Shown piece after piece: positions 30,412-39,666 of a stretch of DNA of 40,613 bases. The notes beneath the pieces were generated by a model that ran no database searches, was not told where the DNA came from, and saw nothing but the letters and a program-made list of their open reading frames with translations. Origin of the DNA: an uncultured Planctomycetota bacterium (lineage in GTDB: Bacteria; Planctomycetota; UBA1135; GCA-002686595); assembly GCA_903928115.1 (NCBI GenBank), contig CAIYPP010000030.1, positions 1 to 40,613 of the forward strand, in the 5' to 3' direction. Numbering within the stretch: the first letter of the stretch is position 1; each line of letters starts with the position of its first letter. Position numbers and translations under genes: made by a program.

Positions 30412-32641
30412 CGCCGCGCTGCTCGCGCTGTTCGCAGTGCCGCTGCGCGCGCAGCTCGCGCGCGAAGTCGGGACCGCCGTCGAGCGCGCCGTCGCCGCGG
30501 GCGAGGTCCCCGGGGCCGCGATCGTGGTCGGACGAAGCGACGAAATCCTGCTCCGCGCCGCGTTCGGCGCCCGCGCGCTGGAGCCGCGCGAACTCGCGAC
30601 ACTGGACACGCTCTACGACCTCGCGTCGCTCACGAAGCCGATCGCAACGGCGGCGAGCGTGATGAAGCTCGTGGAGCGCGGCTCCCTCGAGCTCCAAGCG
30701 AGCGTGGCACGTCAACTGCCGGAGTTCGGCGTGCACGGAAAAGACGCGATCACGGTCGAGATGCTGCTCCTGCACACGAGCGGCCTCGTCGCGGACAACC
30801 CGCTCGGGGACTACGTCGGCTCGCGAGACGAGATGTGGAGCCGCATCTGCGCGCTGGAGCCGCGCAGCGCGCCGGGCACGAAGTTCACCTACAGCGACGT
30901 CGGCTACATCGTGCTCGGGCGCTTGGTCGAGCGAGTCGACGGCCGCGGGCTCGATCGCTTCGCGAGCGAGGAGCTGTTCACGCCGCTTGGAATGCTCGAC
31001 ACGACGTTCCAGCCGAGTGAGGAGCTCCGAGCGCGCTGCGCGCCGACCGAGCGTCGCGACGGCGCGTGGATGCGCGGAACCGTCCACGACCCGCGCGCGT
31101 TCGCGTTCGGCGGAGTCGCGGGCCACGCGGGACTCTTCTCGACCGCCGAAGATGTGGCGCGCTGGTGTCGCATGCTGCTCGCGGGCGGAGAGCTCGACGG
31201 CGTTCGCGTTCTCGAGACGCGCACGGTACAGACCCTGCTCACGCCGCGCGCTCTGCCCGATGGAAGCGGCTGGCGTACCCTCGCGCTCGACTGCGACACG
31301 AGCTATTCGGGCGCGCGCGGCGAGGTCTTCCAGCGCGGCGCGAGCTTCGGACACACGGGCTTCACGGGCACGTCCCTGTGGCTCGATCCTGCGAGCTTGG
31401 GCTACGTCGTCGCTCTCAGCAATCGCGTACACCCAAACGGAAAAGGCGAGACGCGCGAGCTGCGGCGCGCGGTCGCGGACGCCGCCGCGCGCGCCTTGCG
31501 AGGATCGAGCGAAGTGCTCGTCGGCGCAGACGTGCTCGCACGAGAGAGCTGCGCGCGGCTGCGCGGGCGGAAGGTGGCGCTGCTCACGAATCGCACGGGA
31601 CGCACGAGCCGCGGAGTGCGCACGATCGACCTGTTCGCGAGTGCCGACGGAGTCGAGCTCGTCTGCATCCTCGCGCCCGAGCATGGCCTCGGTGCGCGCG
31701 CGGAAGGCGGAATCGCGAACGAGGTCGACGGCCCCACGGGGCTCGTGATCCACTCGCTCTACGGCGCGACGCGCAAGCCCACGCCCGAAATGCTCGCCGG
31801 CTGCGACACGCTCGTCGTCGACTTGCAGCACGTCGGCACGCGCATCTACACCTACGAGTCGACGCTCGCCTACGCGATGGAGAGCGCGAGTGCGCTCGGG
31901 CTGCGCGTCGTCGTCCTCGATCGCCCCGACCCCCTCGCGCTCGCAAAGCCGCAGGGACCGCTCGCGGACCCCGATCGCCTCGACTTCACGTCGAACCGTC
32001 CGATTCCGCTCGCGCACGGACTGACTCTCGGAGAGCGCGCGCGGCTGGAGCGCGAGCACTTCGGCGTGGCCTGCGAGCTCGAGGTCGTCGCCTGCGAGGG
32101 CTGGCGGCGCTCGATGCGCTGGGCCGAGACGGGCCTCGAGTGGCAGGACCCGAGCCCCAACCTGCGAAACGACACGCAGGTCCTGCTCTACCCCGGAATC
32201 GCACTGCTCGAAGCGACCAACGTCTCCGTGGGGCGCGGGACGGATCAACCCTTCGAGCGCTTCGGCGCGCCGTGGATCGACGGCATTGCGCTCGCGCGCG
32301 CGCTCGACCTGCGGGACTTGCCGGGGCTCGAGTTCCTCCCGCTGCGCTTCACGCCGAGCGCGAGCATGTTCCGCGGCGAGAGCTGCGGCGGCGTGCAGGT
32401 CGTCGTGACAGACCGGTCCAAGGTGCGCGCAGTGGAGGCGGGCCTCGCGATCGCACGTACGCTGCGCGACCTCTTCGGTTCGGATTTCGAGTTCGAGCGT
32501 GTCGACCGGCTGCTGCGCGATCGCGAGACGTTCGCGGCGCTCTCGAGCGGAATGCGCATCGAAGACATCGCGGCGAGCTGGACCAAGGACCTCGCCGAGT
32601 TCGAGGCTGCGGCCGCGAAGGTGCGGCTGTACGAGCCCTGA
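30392..32641 (+). CDS. Exported beta-lactamase-type serine hydrolase fused to NamZ (DUF1343) exo-N-acetylmuramidase domain
   Basis: A 749-residue two-domain exported protein. The signal peptide RRWLASAALLALFAVPLRA is followed by a class C beta-lactamase/penicillin-binding-protein-like domain with Ser79-x-x-Lys82 (SLTK), Tyr167-Ser-Asp (YSD) and His321-Thr-Gly (HTG). From about residue 385 comes a DUF1343 domain, with ALLTNRTGRTSRG, APEHGLGARAEGG, YGATRKPTPEML, VVDLQHVGTRIYTYEST and VVVLDRPDPLALA. The DUF1343 enzyme NamZ releases terminal MurNAc in peptidoglycan turnover in Bacillus and Tannerella. The fusion thus pairs a likely peptide- or amide-acting hydrolase with a glycan-acting one. It starts at GTG 30392 inside the rph end. 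The combination is known in several phyla; exact substrates are not. Confidence 0.88.
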   Translation: MRRWLASAALLALFAVPLRAQLAREVGTAVERAVAAGEVPGAAIVVGRSDEILLRAAFGARALEPRELATLDTLYDLASLTKPIATAASVMKLVERGSLELQASVARQLPEFGVHGKDAITVEMLLLHTSGLVADNPLGDYVGSRDEMWSRICALEPRSAPGTKFTYSDVGYIVLGRLVERVDGRGLDRFASEELFTPLGMLDTTFQPSEELRARCAPTERRDGAWMRGTVHDPRAFAFGGVAGHAGLFSTAEDVARWCRMLLAGGELDGVRVLETRTVQTLLTPRALPDGSGWRTLALDCDTSYSGARGEVFQRGASFGHTGFTGTSLWLDPASLGYVVALSNRVHPNGKGETRELRRAVADAAARALRGSSEVLVGADVLARESCARLRGRKVALLTNRTGRTSRGVRTIDLFASADGVELVCILAPEHGLGARAEGGIANEVDGPTGLVIHSLYGATRKPTPEMLAGCDTLVVDLQHVGTRIYTYESTLAYAMESASALGLRVVVLDRPDPLALAKPQGPLADPDRLDFTSNRPIPLAHGLTLGERARLEREHFGVACELEVVACEGWRRSMRWAETGLEWQDPSPNLRNDTQVLLYPGIALLEATNVSVGRGTDQPFERFGAPWIDGIALARALDLRDLPGLEFLPLRFTPSASMFRGESCGGVQVVVTDRSKVRAVEAGLAIARTLRDLFGSDFEFERVDRLLRDRETFAALSSGMRIEDIAASWTKDLAEFEAAAAKVRLYEP

Positions 32642-32645
32642 GCGC

Positions 32646-32651
32646 TATTCT
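32646..32651 (+). promoter_or_regulatory. -10-like box (TATTCT) of rdgB, leaderless geometry
   Basis: TATTCT sits in the 16-bp gap after the NamZ fusion and ends 6 nt before the rdgB ATG, so transcription would start at the A of ATG. This is the clearest leaderless candidate in the window. Confidence 0.5.
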
Positions 32652-32657
32652 CTCGCC

Positions 32658-33275
32658 ATGAAGATCCTGCTCGCGAGCGGCAACAAGAAGAAGCACGCGG
32701 AGTTCACGCGCATCCTCGCGCCGCTCGGCATCGAGGTCCTGCTGCCCGCGAGCGTCGGCGGCATCCCCGATGTCGACGAGGATCGCCCGACCTTCGCGGG
32801 CAATGCGGCGAAGAAGGCCACTTCGGCAGCGCTCGCGCACGGCATGTGGGCCCTCGCCGACGACTCAGGGCTCGAGGTCGATGCGCTCGGCGGCGAGCCG
32901 GGCGTGAAGAGCGCACGCTACGCGGGCGAGCACGGCGCCGACGGCGCGAACAACGCGCTGCTCCTGCACAAGCTCGCAGGCGTTCCGGACGAGCGTCGCA
33001 CCGCGCGCGTCACCTGCGCGCTGGCCCTCTCCGCCGAAGACGGACGCATCGTCGTCGAGGTGCAGGGCCACGCCTACGGCCGCATCCTGCACGGCCCGCG
33101 CGGTGACGGCGACTTCGGCTACGACCCGCTGTTCTTGTTCACGGAGCCCGGCTTCGCCCAGACCGGCCGCGGCTTCGCCGAGCTCGCGCCCGAGGAGAAG
33201 GCGCTCGTGAGCCACCGCGGGCGCGCTTCGCGCGAGCTGGTCGCGCGCCTCCAGAGCCTGCGCGCACTGCGCTAG
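32658..33275 (+). CDS. rdgB: XTP/dITP diphosphatase (RdgB/HAM1 family)
   Basis: This enzyme hydrolyses deaminated purine triphosphates (dITP, XTP) and keeps them out of DNA. The 205-residue protein starts LLASGNKKKHAEF (substrate-binding SGNxxK) and has DRPTFAGNAAKKA, ADDSGLEVDALGGEPGVKSA, RYAGEHG, the metal and base contact GDFGYDPLFLF and the terminal SHRGRA. Length is typical. An older shared frame extends upstream into the preceding gene, but the ATG at 32658 matches the family N-terminus exactly. A short perfect hairpin lies downstream at 33286-33303. Confidence 0.95.
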   Translation: MKILLASGNKKKHAEFTRILAPLGIEVLLPASVGGIPDVDEDRPTFAGNAAKKATSAALAHGMWALADDSGLEVDALGGEPGVKSARYAGEHGADGANNALLLHKLAGVPDERRTARVTCALALSAEDGRIVVEVQGHAYGRILHGPRGDGDFGYDPLFLFTEPGFAQTGRGFAELAPEEKALVSHRGRASRELVARLQSLRALR

Positions 33276-33285
33276 CCCGCAACGT

Positions 33286-33303
33286 CGCCGCCGGAGGGCG
33301 GCG
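33286..33303. other. GC-rich hairpin between rdgB and lepA
   Basis: CGCCGCC and GGCGGCG pair over 7 bp around a GGAG loop. It lies 10 bp after the rdgB stop and 4 bp before the lepA -10-like box. It could be a weak rdgB terminator without a T-run. Confidence 0.4.
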
Positions 33304-33307
33304 TGCG

Positions 33308-33313
33308 TATACT
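33308..33313 (+). promoter_or_regulatory. -10 box (TATACT) of lepA
   Basis: TATACT is a near-consensus -10 hexamer. It lies 34 nt before GTG 33348, leaving a short leader that includes GGGGAG. It also lies inside the longest possible reading of lepA (GTG at 33303), which argues against that start. Confidence 0.5.
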
Positions 33314-33347
33314 CTTGCCCCCTCGAACTCCGTCTGGGGAGCCCCGC

Positions 33348-35159
<1,812 letters not shown>

Positions 35160-35408
35160 GCGCCGGAAGTCGGCTCGCGCGCATCGCCGCGAGCACGTCC
35201 GCGTCGAGCCGGCAGCCCAGCGAGTCGATTGCGAATCGAGTTGCGAGCTGCGCCGACGAGGCCTCGCGAGCGGCTTCCCGAGTCGAAAAAGCGCCTCCGC
35301 AGGGCCTGTGGGCCTCGCGTGCGTGCCTCGGCGACTCCCTCCACTTCCCAAGGCGGGAAAGTCGGTTAGTTTCGAGTTGCGCGCAATTGAAGGCGCGATT
35401 CCGACTCC

Positions 35409-37031
35409 ATGCACCCGCTCCGAGCCATCGTCGTCTCCGTCGCGGCGCTCTTCGCCGTCACCTCGGACGCGGTCGCGCAGTGTGCGACGAATGGTCCCGG
35501 AGGATTCGTGCCGTCGAGCGGCGCCGTCGATGGTCTGTGGCCGAACGTGCTCCCTACGGGCGCGCTGCTGTCGACGCAGGTCGTGAGCGCACCGGCGGGA
35601 CCCAACGTGGTCCACTCCGTGAAGTTCGCGCTGAAGCACACGTTTGCGTCCGACGTGCAGGTCGTGCTGATCGATCCCAGCGGAACGGCCTACAACATCG
35701 TGCAGCTGAACAACGGTGTGCTCGCGGGGGCGTGCCAAGCCGACTTCTTCGGCGTGTACGAGATCGTGGATCCGCTCGCCGGACTCTCGTGCAACGGCAT
35801 CGGCTCGCTCGCATGTGAGCCGACGCAGCTCACTCCGGGCACGTATGTCCAAGAGTTCGGCGCGTGGCCGAACGGCGCGGCGGGCATCGTCAATGTCGCG
35901 CTGGAGCAGATTCCGGTGTCGAGCGGGGCTTGGACACTCGCGATCTACGACTGGTTCGTCGGCTCGGACAACGGCGCGCTCCTCAGCTGGGAACTTTGCT
36001 TCGGCTCGCCGACGCCGCTGCCGCCGCCCCCGACAAATCCGCAGCAGTGCACTCCGCTCGCGCTGGGCGGAGCCTTCCCGCTCGGCGGCACGAGCGGCGT
36101 CTGGCCTTCCGCGCTGCCGTCGGGGGTGCTCGTGCGTCCGCTCTCGGTCAGCGTGCCGCCCAACGCATCCAAGATCGCCGCGGTCAAGGTGTTCGGGCTC
36201 GACCACGAGTGGATCGGCGACGTGCAGCTCGTGCTCGAGTCGCCCGCGGGCCTGCTCTACAACCTCGTGCAGACGAACGACGGCCAGCCCGGCGGCGGCT
36301 GCAGCGACGACTTCGGCGGCGACTACACCTTCGTCGACGCGCTCGGCGGGCTCGACCCCTGCGGAGCTCCGGCGAGCGCCGTGGCATGCGGTCCCGCAGT
36401 GCTTCCGTCGCGCACCTACGCGCAGACGTTCGGCACCTGGCCCTCGGGCGCGAGCGGCATCCTCAACGTCCCGCTGGAGCAGATCCCGCTCGCGAGCGGC
36501 GTGTGGAAGCTTCGCTGCTACGACTGGTTCGTGAACGCCGATGACGGCAATTTCTACGGCTGGTCGCTGTGCTTCGATGTCGCCGGGCCACCGCCCACGT
36601 TTTGCACGCCGCAGGTTCCAGGCACGACGAATGGGTGCATCACCCGCATCTCAGCCACGGGTCAGCCGAGCCTCTCGGGCGCGAGCAACTGCGTGCTCTC
36701 GCTCAGCGCCGTCGAAGGTCAAAAAACGGGTCTCTTCTTCTACAGCGTGACGGGGCGCGTCACATCGCTTTGGTGCAGCACGAGTGCGAACTTGCTGTGC
36801 GTGAAGGCTCCCACGCAGCGCACGACAGCCATCGACAGCGGCGGCACGAGCGGGTCGTGCAGCGGCGCGATCGCCCTCGACTTCGATCAGTGGATGTCGG
36901 CGAACCCCACTGCGATCGGCGCACCGTGGACCGTCGGCGAGAAGCTCTGGGTGCAGGGCTGGTTCCGCGACCCGCCGGCCTGCAAGACGACGGCACTCTC
37001 CGAGGGCATCGAGCTCACGTGGCTGCCGTGA
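35409..37031 (+). CDS. Secreted protein with two P (proprotein convertase-like) domains and C-terminal Cys domain
   Basis: A 540-residue exported protein. The signal peptide HPLRAIVVSVAALFAVTSDA ends at VAQ. Two tandem P/homoB-like beta-sandwich units follow (about 45-195 and 220-395). They share the pattern HTFASDVQVVLIDPSGTAYN / HEWIGDVQLVLESPAGLLYN and SGAWTLAIYDWFV / SGVWKLRCYDWFV, each with paired cysteines. The last 135 residues (TNGCITRISATGQP, LCVKAPTQRT, GTSGSCSGAIALDF, WFRDPPACKTTALSEGIELT) form a cysteine-containing domain I know from many large planctomycete secreted proteins. No protease catalytic domain is present, so the P units probably act as binding or structural modules. 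It converges with the adenosyltransferase, 12 bp apart. Confidence 0.83.
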   Translation: MHPLRAIVVSVAALFAVTSDAVAQCATNGPGGFVPSSGAVDGLWPNVLPTGALLSTQVVSAPAGPNVVHSVKFALKHTFASDVQVVLIDPSGTAYNIVQLNNGVLAGACQADFFGVYEIVDPLAGLSCNGIGSLACEPTQLTPGTYVQEFGAWPNGAAGIVNVALEQIPVSSGAWTLAIYDWFVGSDNGALLSWELCFGSPTPLPPPPTNPQQCTPLALGGAFPLGGTSGVWPSALPSGVLVRPLSVSVPPNASKIAAVKVFGLDHEWIGDVQLVLESPAGLLYNLVQTNDGQPGGGCSDDFGGDYTFVDALGGLDPCGAPASAVACGPAVLPSRTYAQTFGTWPSGASGILNVPLEQIPLASGVWKLRCYDWFVNADDGNFYGWSLCFDVAGPPPTFCTPQVPGTTNGCITRISATGQPSLSGASNCVLSLSAVEGQKTGLFFYSVTGRVTSLWCSTSANLLCVKAPTQRTTAIDSGGTSGSCSGAIALDFDQWMSANPTAIGAPWTVGEKLWVQGWFRDPPACKTTALSEGIELTWLP

Positions 37032-37043
37032 GCGCGGCACGCT

Positions 37044-37616
37044 TCAGCGCGTAGCGCCCGGCTTCCAAAGCACGTCGAGCGAACCGCCGTCATTCGCTGC
37101 GCGCGCGAAGACGAACAGCATGTCCGAGAGGCGGTTGACGTAGCGCAGCACCTCGGGATTCACACGGTCCGTCTCGTCGGGGAATGCGGCGAGTTCGGTG
37201 ATGTTGCGCTCGGCGCGACGGCACACGGTGCGCGCGACGTGCAACCACGCGGCGGCCGGCTTGCCCCCGGGCAGAATGAACGACGTCAGCGGCGCGAGCT
37301 TGTCGTTCACGAGATCGAGGTCGCGCTCGAGACGCTCCGTGTAGATCGGCGTGATGCGCAGCTTGTCGCCAGCAGCACCGGGGACGCACAGGTCCGCACC
37401 GACGTCGAAGAGCTCGTTCTGCACGCGGCGCAGCACTGCGGCAAGCGGTTCCTCGACCCCGCCCTGAACGAGGGCCAGACCGATGAAGCTCGAGAGCTCG
37501 TCGATCGTGCCGTAGGCCTGGATGCGCAGGTGGTGCTTGACCAGGCGGCTGCCGTCGCCGAGCGCGGTCGTGCCGTCGTCGCCAGTCTTCGTGTAGATGC
37601 GGGTGAGCCGGACCAT
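37044..37616 (-). CDS. pduO: Cob(I)alamin adenosyltransferase, PduO type
   Basis: The enzyme moves the adenosyl group of ATP to cob(I)alamin to make coenzyme B12. The 190-residue protein has the PduO-type signature at the N-terminus (RIYTKTGDDGTTALGDGSRL), the helical bundle YGTIDELSSFIGLAL, FILPGGKPAAAWLHVARTVC, the catalytic arginine region RRAERNITEL, and the closing LSDMLFVFARAAN. Start chosen at 37616 to match the family; an upstream in-frame ATG at 37655 is possible. It diverges from the M1 peptidase gene. No other cobalamin gene is in the window, so this is likely a stand-alone salvage or maintenance enzyme. Confidence 0.93.
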   Translation of the reverse strand: MVRLTRIYTKTGDDGTTALGDGSRLVKHHLRIQAYGTIDELSSFIGLALVQGGVEEPLAAVLRRVQNELFDVGADLCVPGAAGDKLRITPIYTERLERDLDLVNDKLAPLTSFILPGGKPAAAWLHVARTVCRRAERNITELAAFPDETDRVNPEVLRYVNRLSDMLFVFARAANDGGSLDVLWKPGATR

Positions 37617-37718
37617 CAGGGCGTCATCATGGGTCGAAATCGACGCTCTTGCCATGCGGGAAGTAGCCCAGAGCTCGGTCACAGCGGGCCTTTCTCGCCG
37701 TAGGGACGCTGCGCGCGC

Positions 37719-37724
37719 TAGCCT
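37719..37724 (+). promoter_or_regulatory. -10-like box (TAGCCT) before the M1 lipoprotein gene
   Basis: TAGCCT lies 28 nt before the ATG at 37753 with AAGAG about 9 nt before the start as a possible ribosome binding site. Confidence 0.35.
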
Positions 37725-37752
37725 CTCGCGCCTTCCTCCAAGAGCCCTGCCC

Positions 37753-39438
37753 ATGATCCGCCCCTTCCGTCCCAGCGCACTCCTCTGCCCCATCCTCCTC
37801 GCCGCCTGCGCCGTAGAGCGCCCCGCGTCGGTCTCCGCGCCCGTCGAGTCGGCCCCGGCTCCGGCCGCAGCGCCCGCGCCCGTCACGGCGACCGCGACGG
37901 CAGCAGTCGAGGTCGCGCCCGCGGCGCACGCCACACCGACCTCGAACGCGGCGTTCGGCGCCGCCGGGATCGGCGACACCCTGATCCCCGGGCAAGGCAA
38001 CGGCGGCTACGACGTCCAGCGCTACGACATCGCGCTCGACCTCGACGCGGCGGCCGGTCCGCTGCGCGGCGTGTGCACGATCGTGGCGCGCGCGACCCAG
38101 CCGCTCTCGCGCTTCAATCTCGACTTCCACGGCATGACCGTCGACGGCATTTCGATCGACGGAGCGGACGCGACCTTCGCGCGCGAAGCGGACGAGCTCG
38201 TCGTCACGCCCGCAGCACCGCTCGCGAGAGGCGCCGAGTTCACCTGCGTGGTGCGCTACAACGGCAAGCCCGAGGGCGTGCGCGACCCGTCGATGCCGAT
38301 GTTCGCCATGGGCTGGACCGTGCGCGACGGCGAGGCCTACGTCTTCAGCCAGCCCGCGGGCGCGATGACGTGGTTCCCGTGCAACGACCACCCCAAGGAC
38401 AAGGCGCTGTTCCGCATCTCGCTGCGCGTGCCCAAGCCGCTCGACGCGGTCGCCAACGGCGTGCTCGTCGAGACGATCGAGGAGGAGGCCGCGCGCACGT
38501 TCGTGTGGAAGGCGCGCGACCCGATGGCGACCTATCTCGCGACGGTCGCGATCGCCGAGCTCGACTCGGAGACCTACCACACCGCCGAGGGGCTCGAGAT
38601 CACCAACTGGTTCACGCGCAAGTCGAAGGAGAGCTCGCGCAAGGCGTTCCAGAAGACCGACGAGGTGCTCGCGTTCTTCTCGCAGGCCTTCGGGCCCTAT
38701 CCGTTCGAGATCTCGGGCAACATCCTCACCAACGCGCGCATCCCCGGCGCGCTCGAGACGCAGACCAAGCCGGTCTACGGCGCGGGCACGGGCTCCGAGG
38801 ACATCATCGCCCACGAGCTCGCCCACCAGTGGTTCGGCAACGCGGTGTGCGTCGAGGACTGGAACGACATCTGGATCAACGAGGGCATCGCCGAGTACGC
38901 GGCGTGGATGTACTACGAGTCCCACGCCGGCCGGGAGAAGTTCCTCGAGAAGGTGCGCTCGAACTACGGCATGGCGCGCATGATGAAGGCCTCGGCGCCC
39001 GGCCGCGTCACGGTCGAGGAGATGTTCGGCGCCAACGTCTACGTGCGCGGCCCGATCGCGCTGCACATGGTGCGCGAGAGCGTGGGCGACGAGCGCTTCC
39101 TCGCGCTGATGCGCAAGTGGGTCGCCGACCACCTGCACGGCAATGCGACCCTCGAGCAGTTCCTCGCCCACGTCGAGACCGAGGTCGGCGCCGAGGTGCG
39201 CGCCAAGATCGAACCGTGGATCTTCGACGCCGAGATGCCCAAGGTCGAGGAGTGGGACGCCGCCATGCGCGAGCGCCAAGCCCGCCGCGACGCCGAGCGC
39301 AAGGAGCGCGACGAGAAGCGCCGCCGCAATCGCGAAACCAGCGAGCAGACCCCCACGGACAAGCCGGCCGACAAGCCCGCCGAACCCGCGAACGACAAGC
39401 CTGCCGAGAAGCCCGCGGACAAGCCGACCGACGGCTGA
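37753..39438 (+). CDS. M1-family zinc metallopeptidase lipoprotein
   Basis: A 561-residue exported peptidase. The N-terminus ends in a lipobox (LLAAC, Cys19 region), followed by an Ala/Pro/Val-rich tether. The M1 N-terminal beta domain runs from about 80. The catalytic domain has FPCNDHPKDKA, then the zinc ligands His354-Glu355-x2-His358 (HELAHQWFGN) and Glu377 (IWINEGIAEY) with the classical 18-residue gap. The usual GxMEN is represented by IPGALETQTKP. The last 70 residues are highly charged (RERQARRDAERKERDEKRR) and then DKPA-type repeats. This makes it a surface-tethered aminopeptidase in the class of short bacterial M1 enzymes. It is unrelated in architecture to the permease-fused M1 protein of this window. 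Confidence 0.92.
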   Translation: MIRPFRPSALLCPILLAACAVERPASVSAPVESAPAPAAAPAPVTATATAAVEVAPAAHATPTSNAAFGAAGIGDTLIPGQGNGGYDVQRYDIALDLDAAAGPLRGVCTIVARATQPLSRFNLDFHGMTVDGISIDGADATFAREADELVVTPAAPLARGAEFTCVVRYNGKPEGVRDPSMPMFAMGWTVRDGEAYVFSQPAGAMTWFPCNDHPKDKALFRISLRVPKPLDAVANGVLVETIEEEAARTFVWKARDPMATYLATVAIAELDSETYHTAEGLEITNWFTRKSKESSRKAFQKTDEVLAFFSQAFGPYPFEISGNILTNARIPGALETQTKPVYGAGTGSEDIIAHELAHQWFGNAVCVEDWNDIWINEGIAEYAAWMYYESHAGREKFLEKVRSNYGMARMMKASAPGRVTVEEMFGANVYVRGPIALHMVRESVGDERFLALMRKWVADHLHGNATLEQFLAHVETEVGAEVRAKIEPWIFDAEMPKVEEWDAAMRERQARRDAERKERDEKRRRNRETSEQTPTDKPADKPAEPANDKPAEKPADKPTDG

Positions 39439-39461
39439 GCGAGCGACCAGAAGAGAGCTGC

Positions 39462-39492
39462 GCGCGCCCTCGCCCCTGCGGCGGGGGCGCGC
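39462..39492 (+). terminator. Strong GC hairpin after the M1 lipoprotein gene
   Basis: GCGCGCCCTCGCC (39462-39474) pairs with GGCGGGGGCGCGC (39480-39492) over 13 bp with one G-T wobble and a 5-nt loop, 24 bp after the stop. The following TCGTCTTG is only weakly T-rich. Confidence 0.65.
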
Positions 39493-39583
39493 TCGTCTTG
39501 GAGCGTGCCGCGCGGCGCTCGTCGGCGACTCGGGGCGCAGAAAAAAGCCAGATCGAGCGTTGGGTTGGGCCCGGGGCCCCGCC

Positions 39584-39650
39584 CGAGGGTGCAAGGGGAG
39601 CTTGCTCCCCTGCGGATGCGGCCTGCGGGCCGCCCGCCCCAGCACCCTCG
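39584..39650 (+). other. Branched palindromic structure upstream of the last gene
   Basis: An outer 9-bp perfect stem (CGAGGGTGC 39584-39592 with GCACCCTCG 39642-39650) encloses two hairpins: AGGGGAGC/GCTCCCCT (39594-39611, TT loop) and GCGGCC/GGCCGC (39618-39633, loop TGCG). This is a three-way-junction fold ending 16 nt before the ATG at 39667. As RNA it would be very stable and could control translation of the next gene; as DNA it resembles REP-like dispersed palindromes. A further GGGCCCGGGGCCCC palindrome lies just upstream. Confidence 0.6.
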
Positions 39651-39666
39651 CACGAGACCCGACGCC

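Noticed and set aside
33303..33347. Upstream GTG start for lepA
   Set aside because: The extension contains the near-consensus TATACT box and is not part of the family; GTG 33348 has a ribosome binding site and fits the family start.
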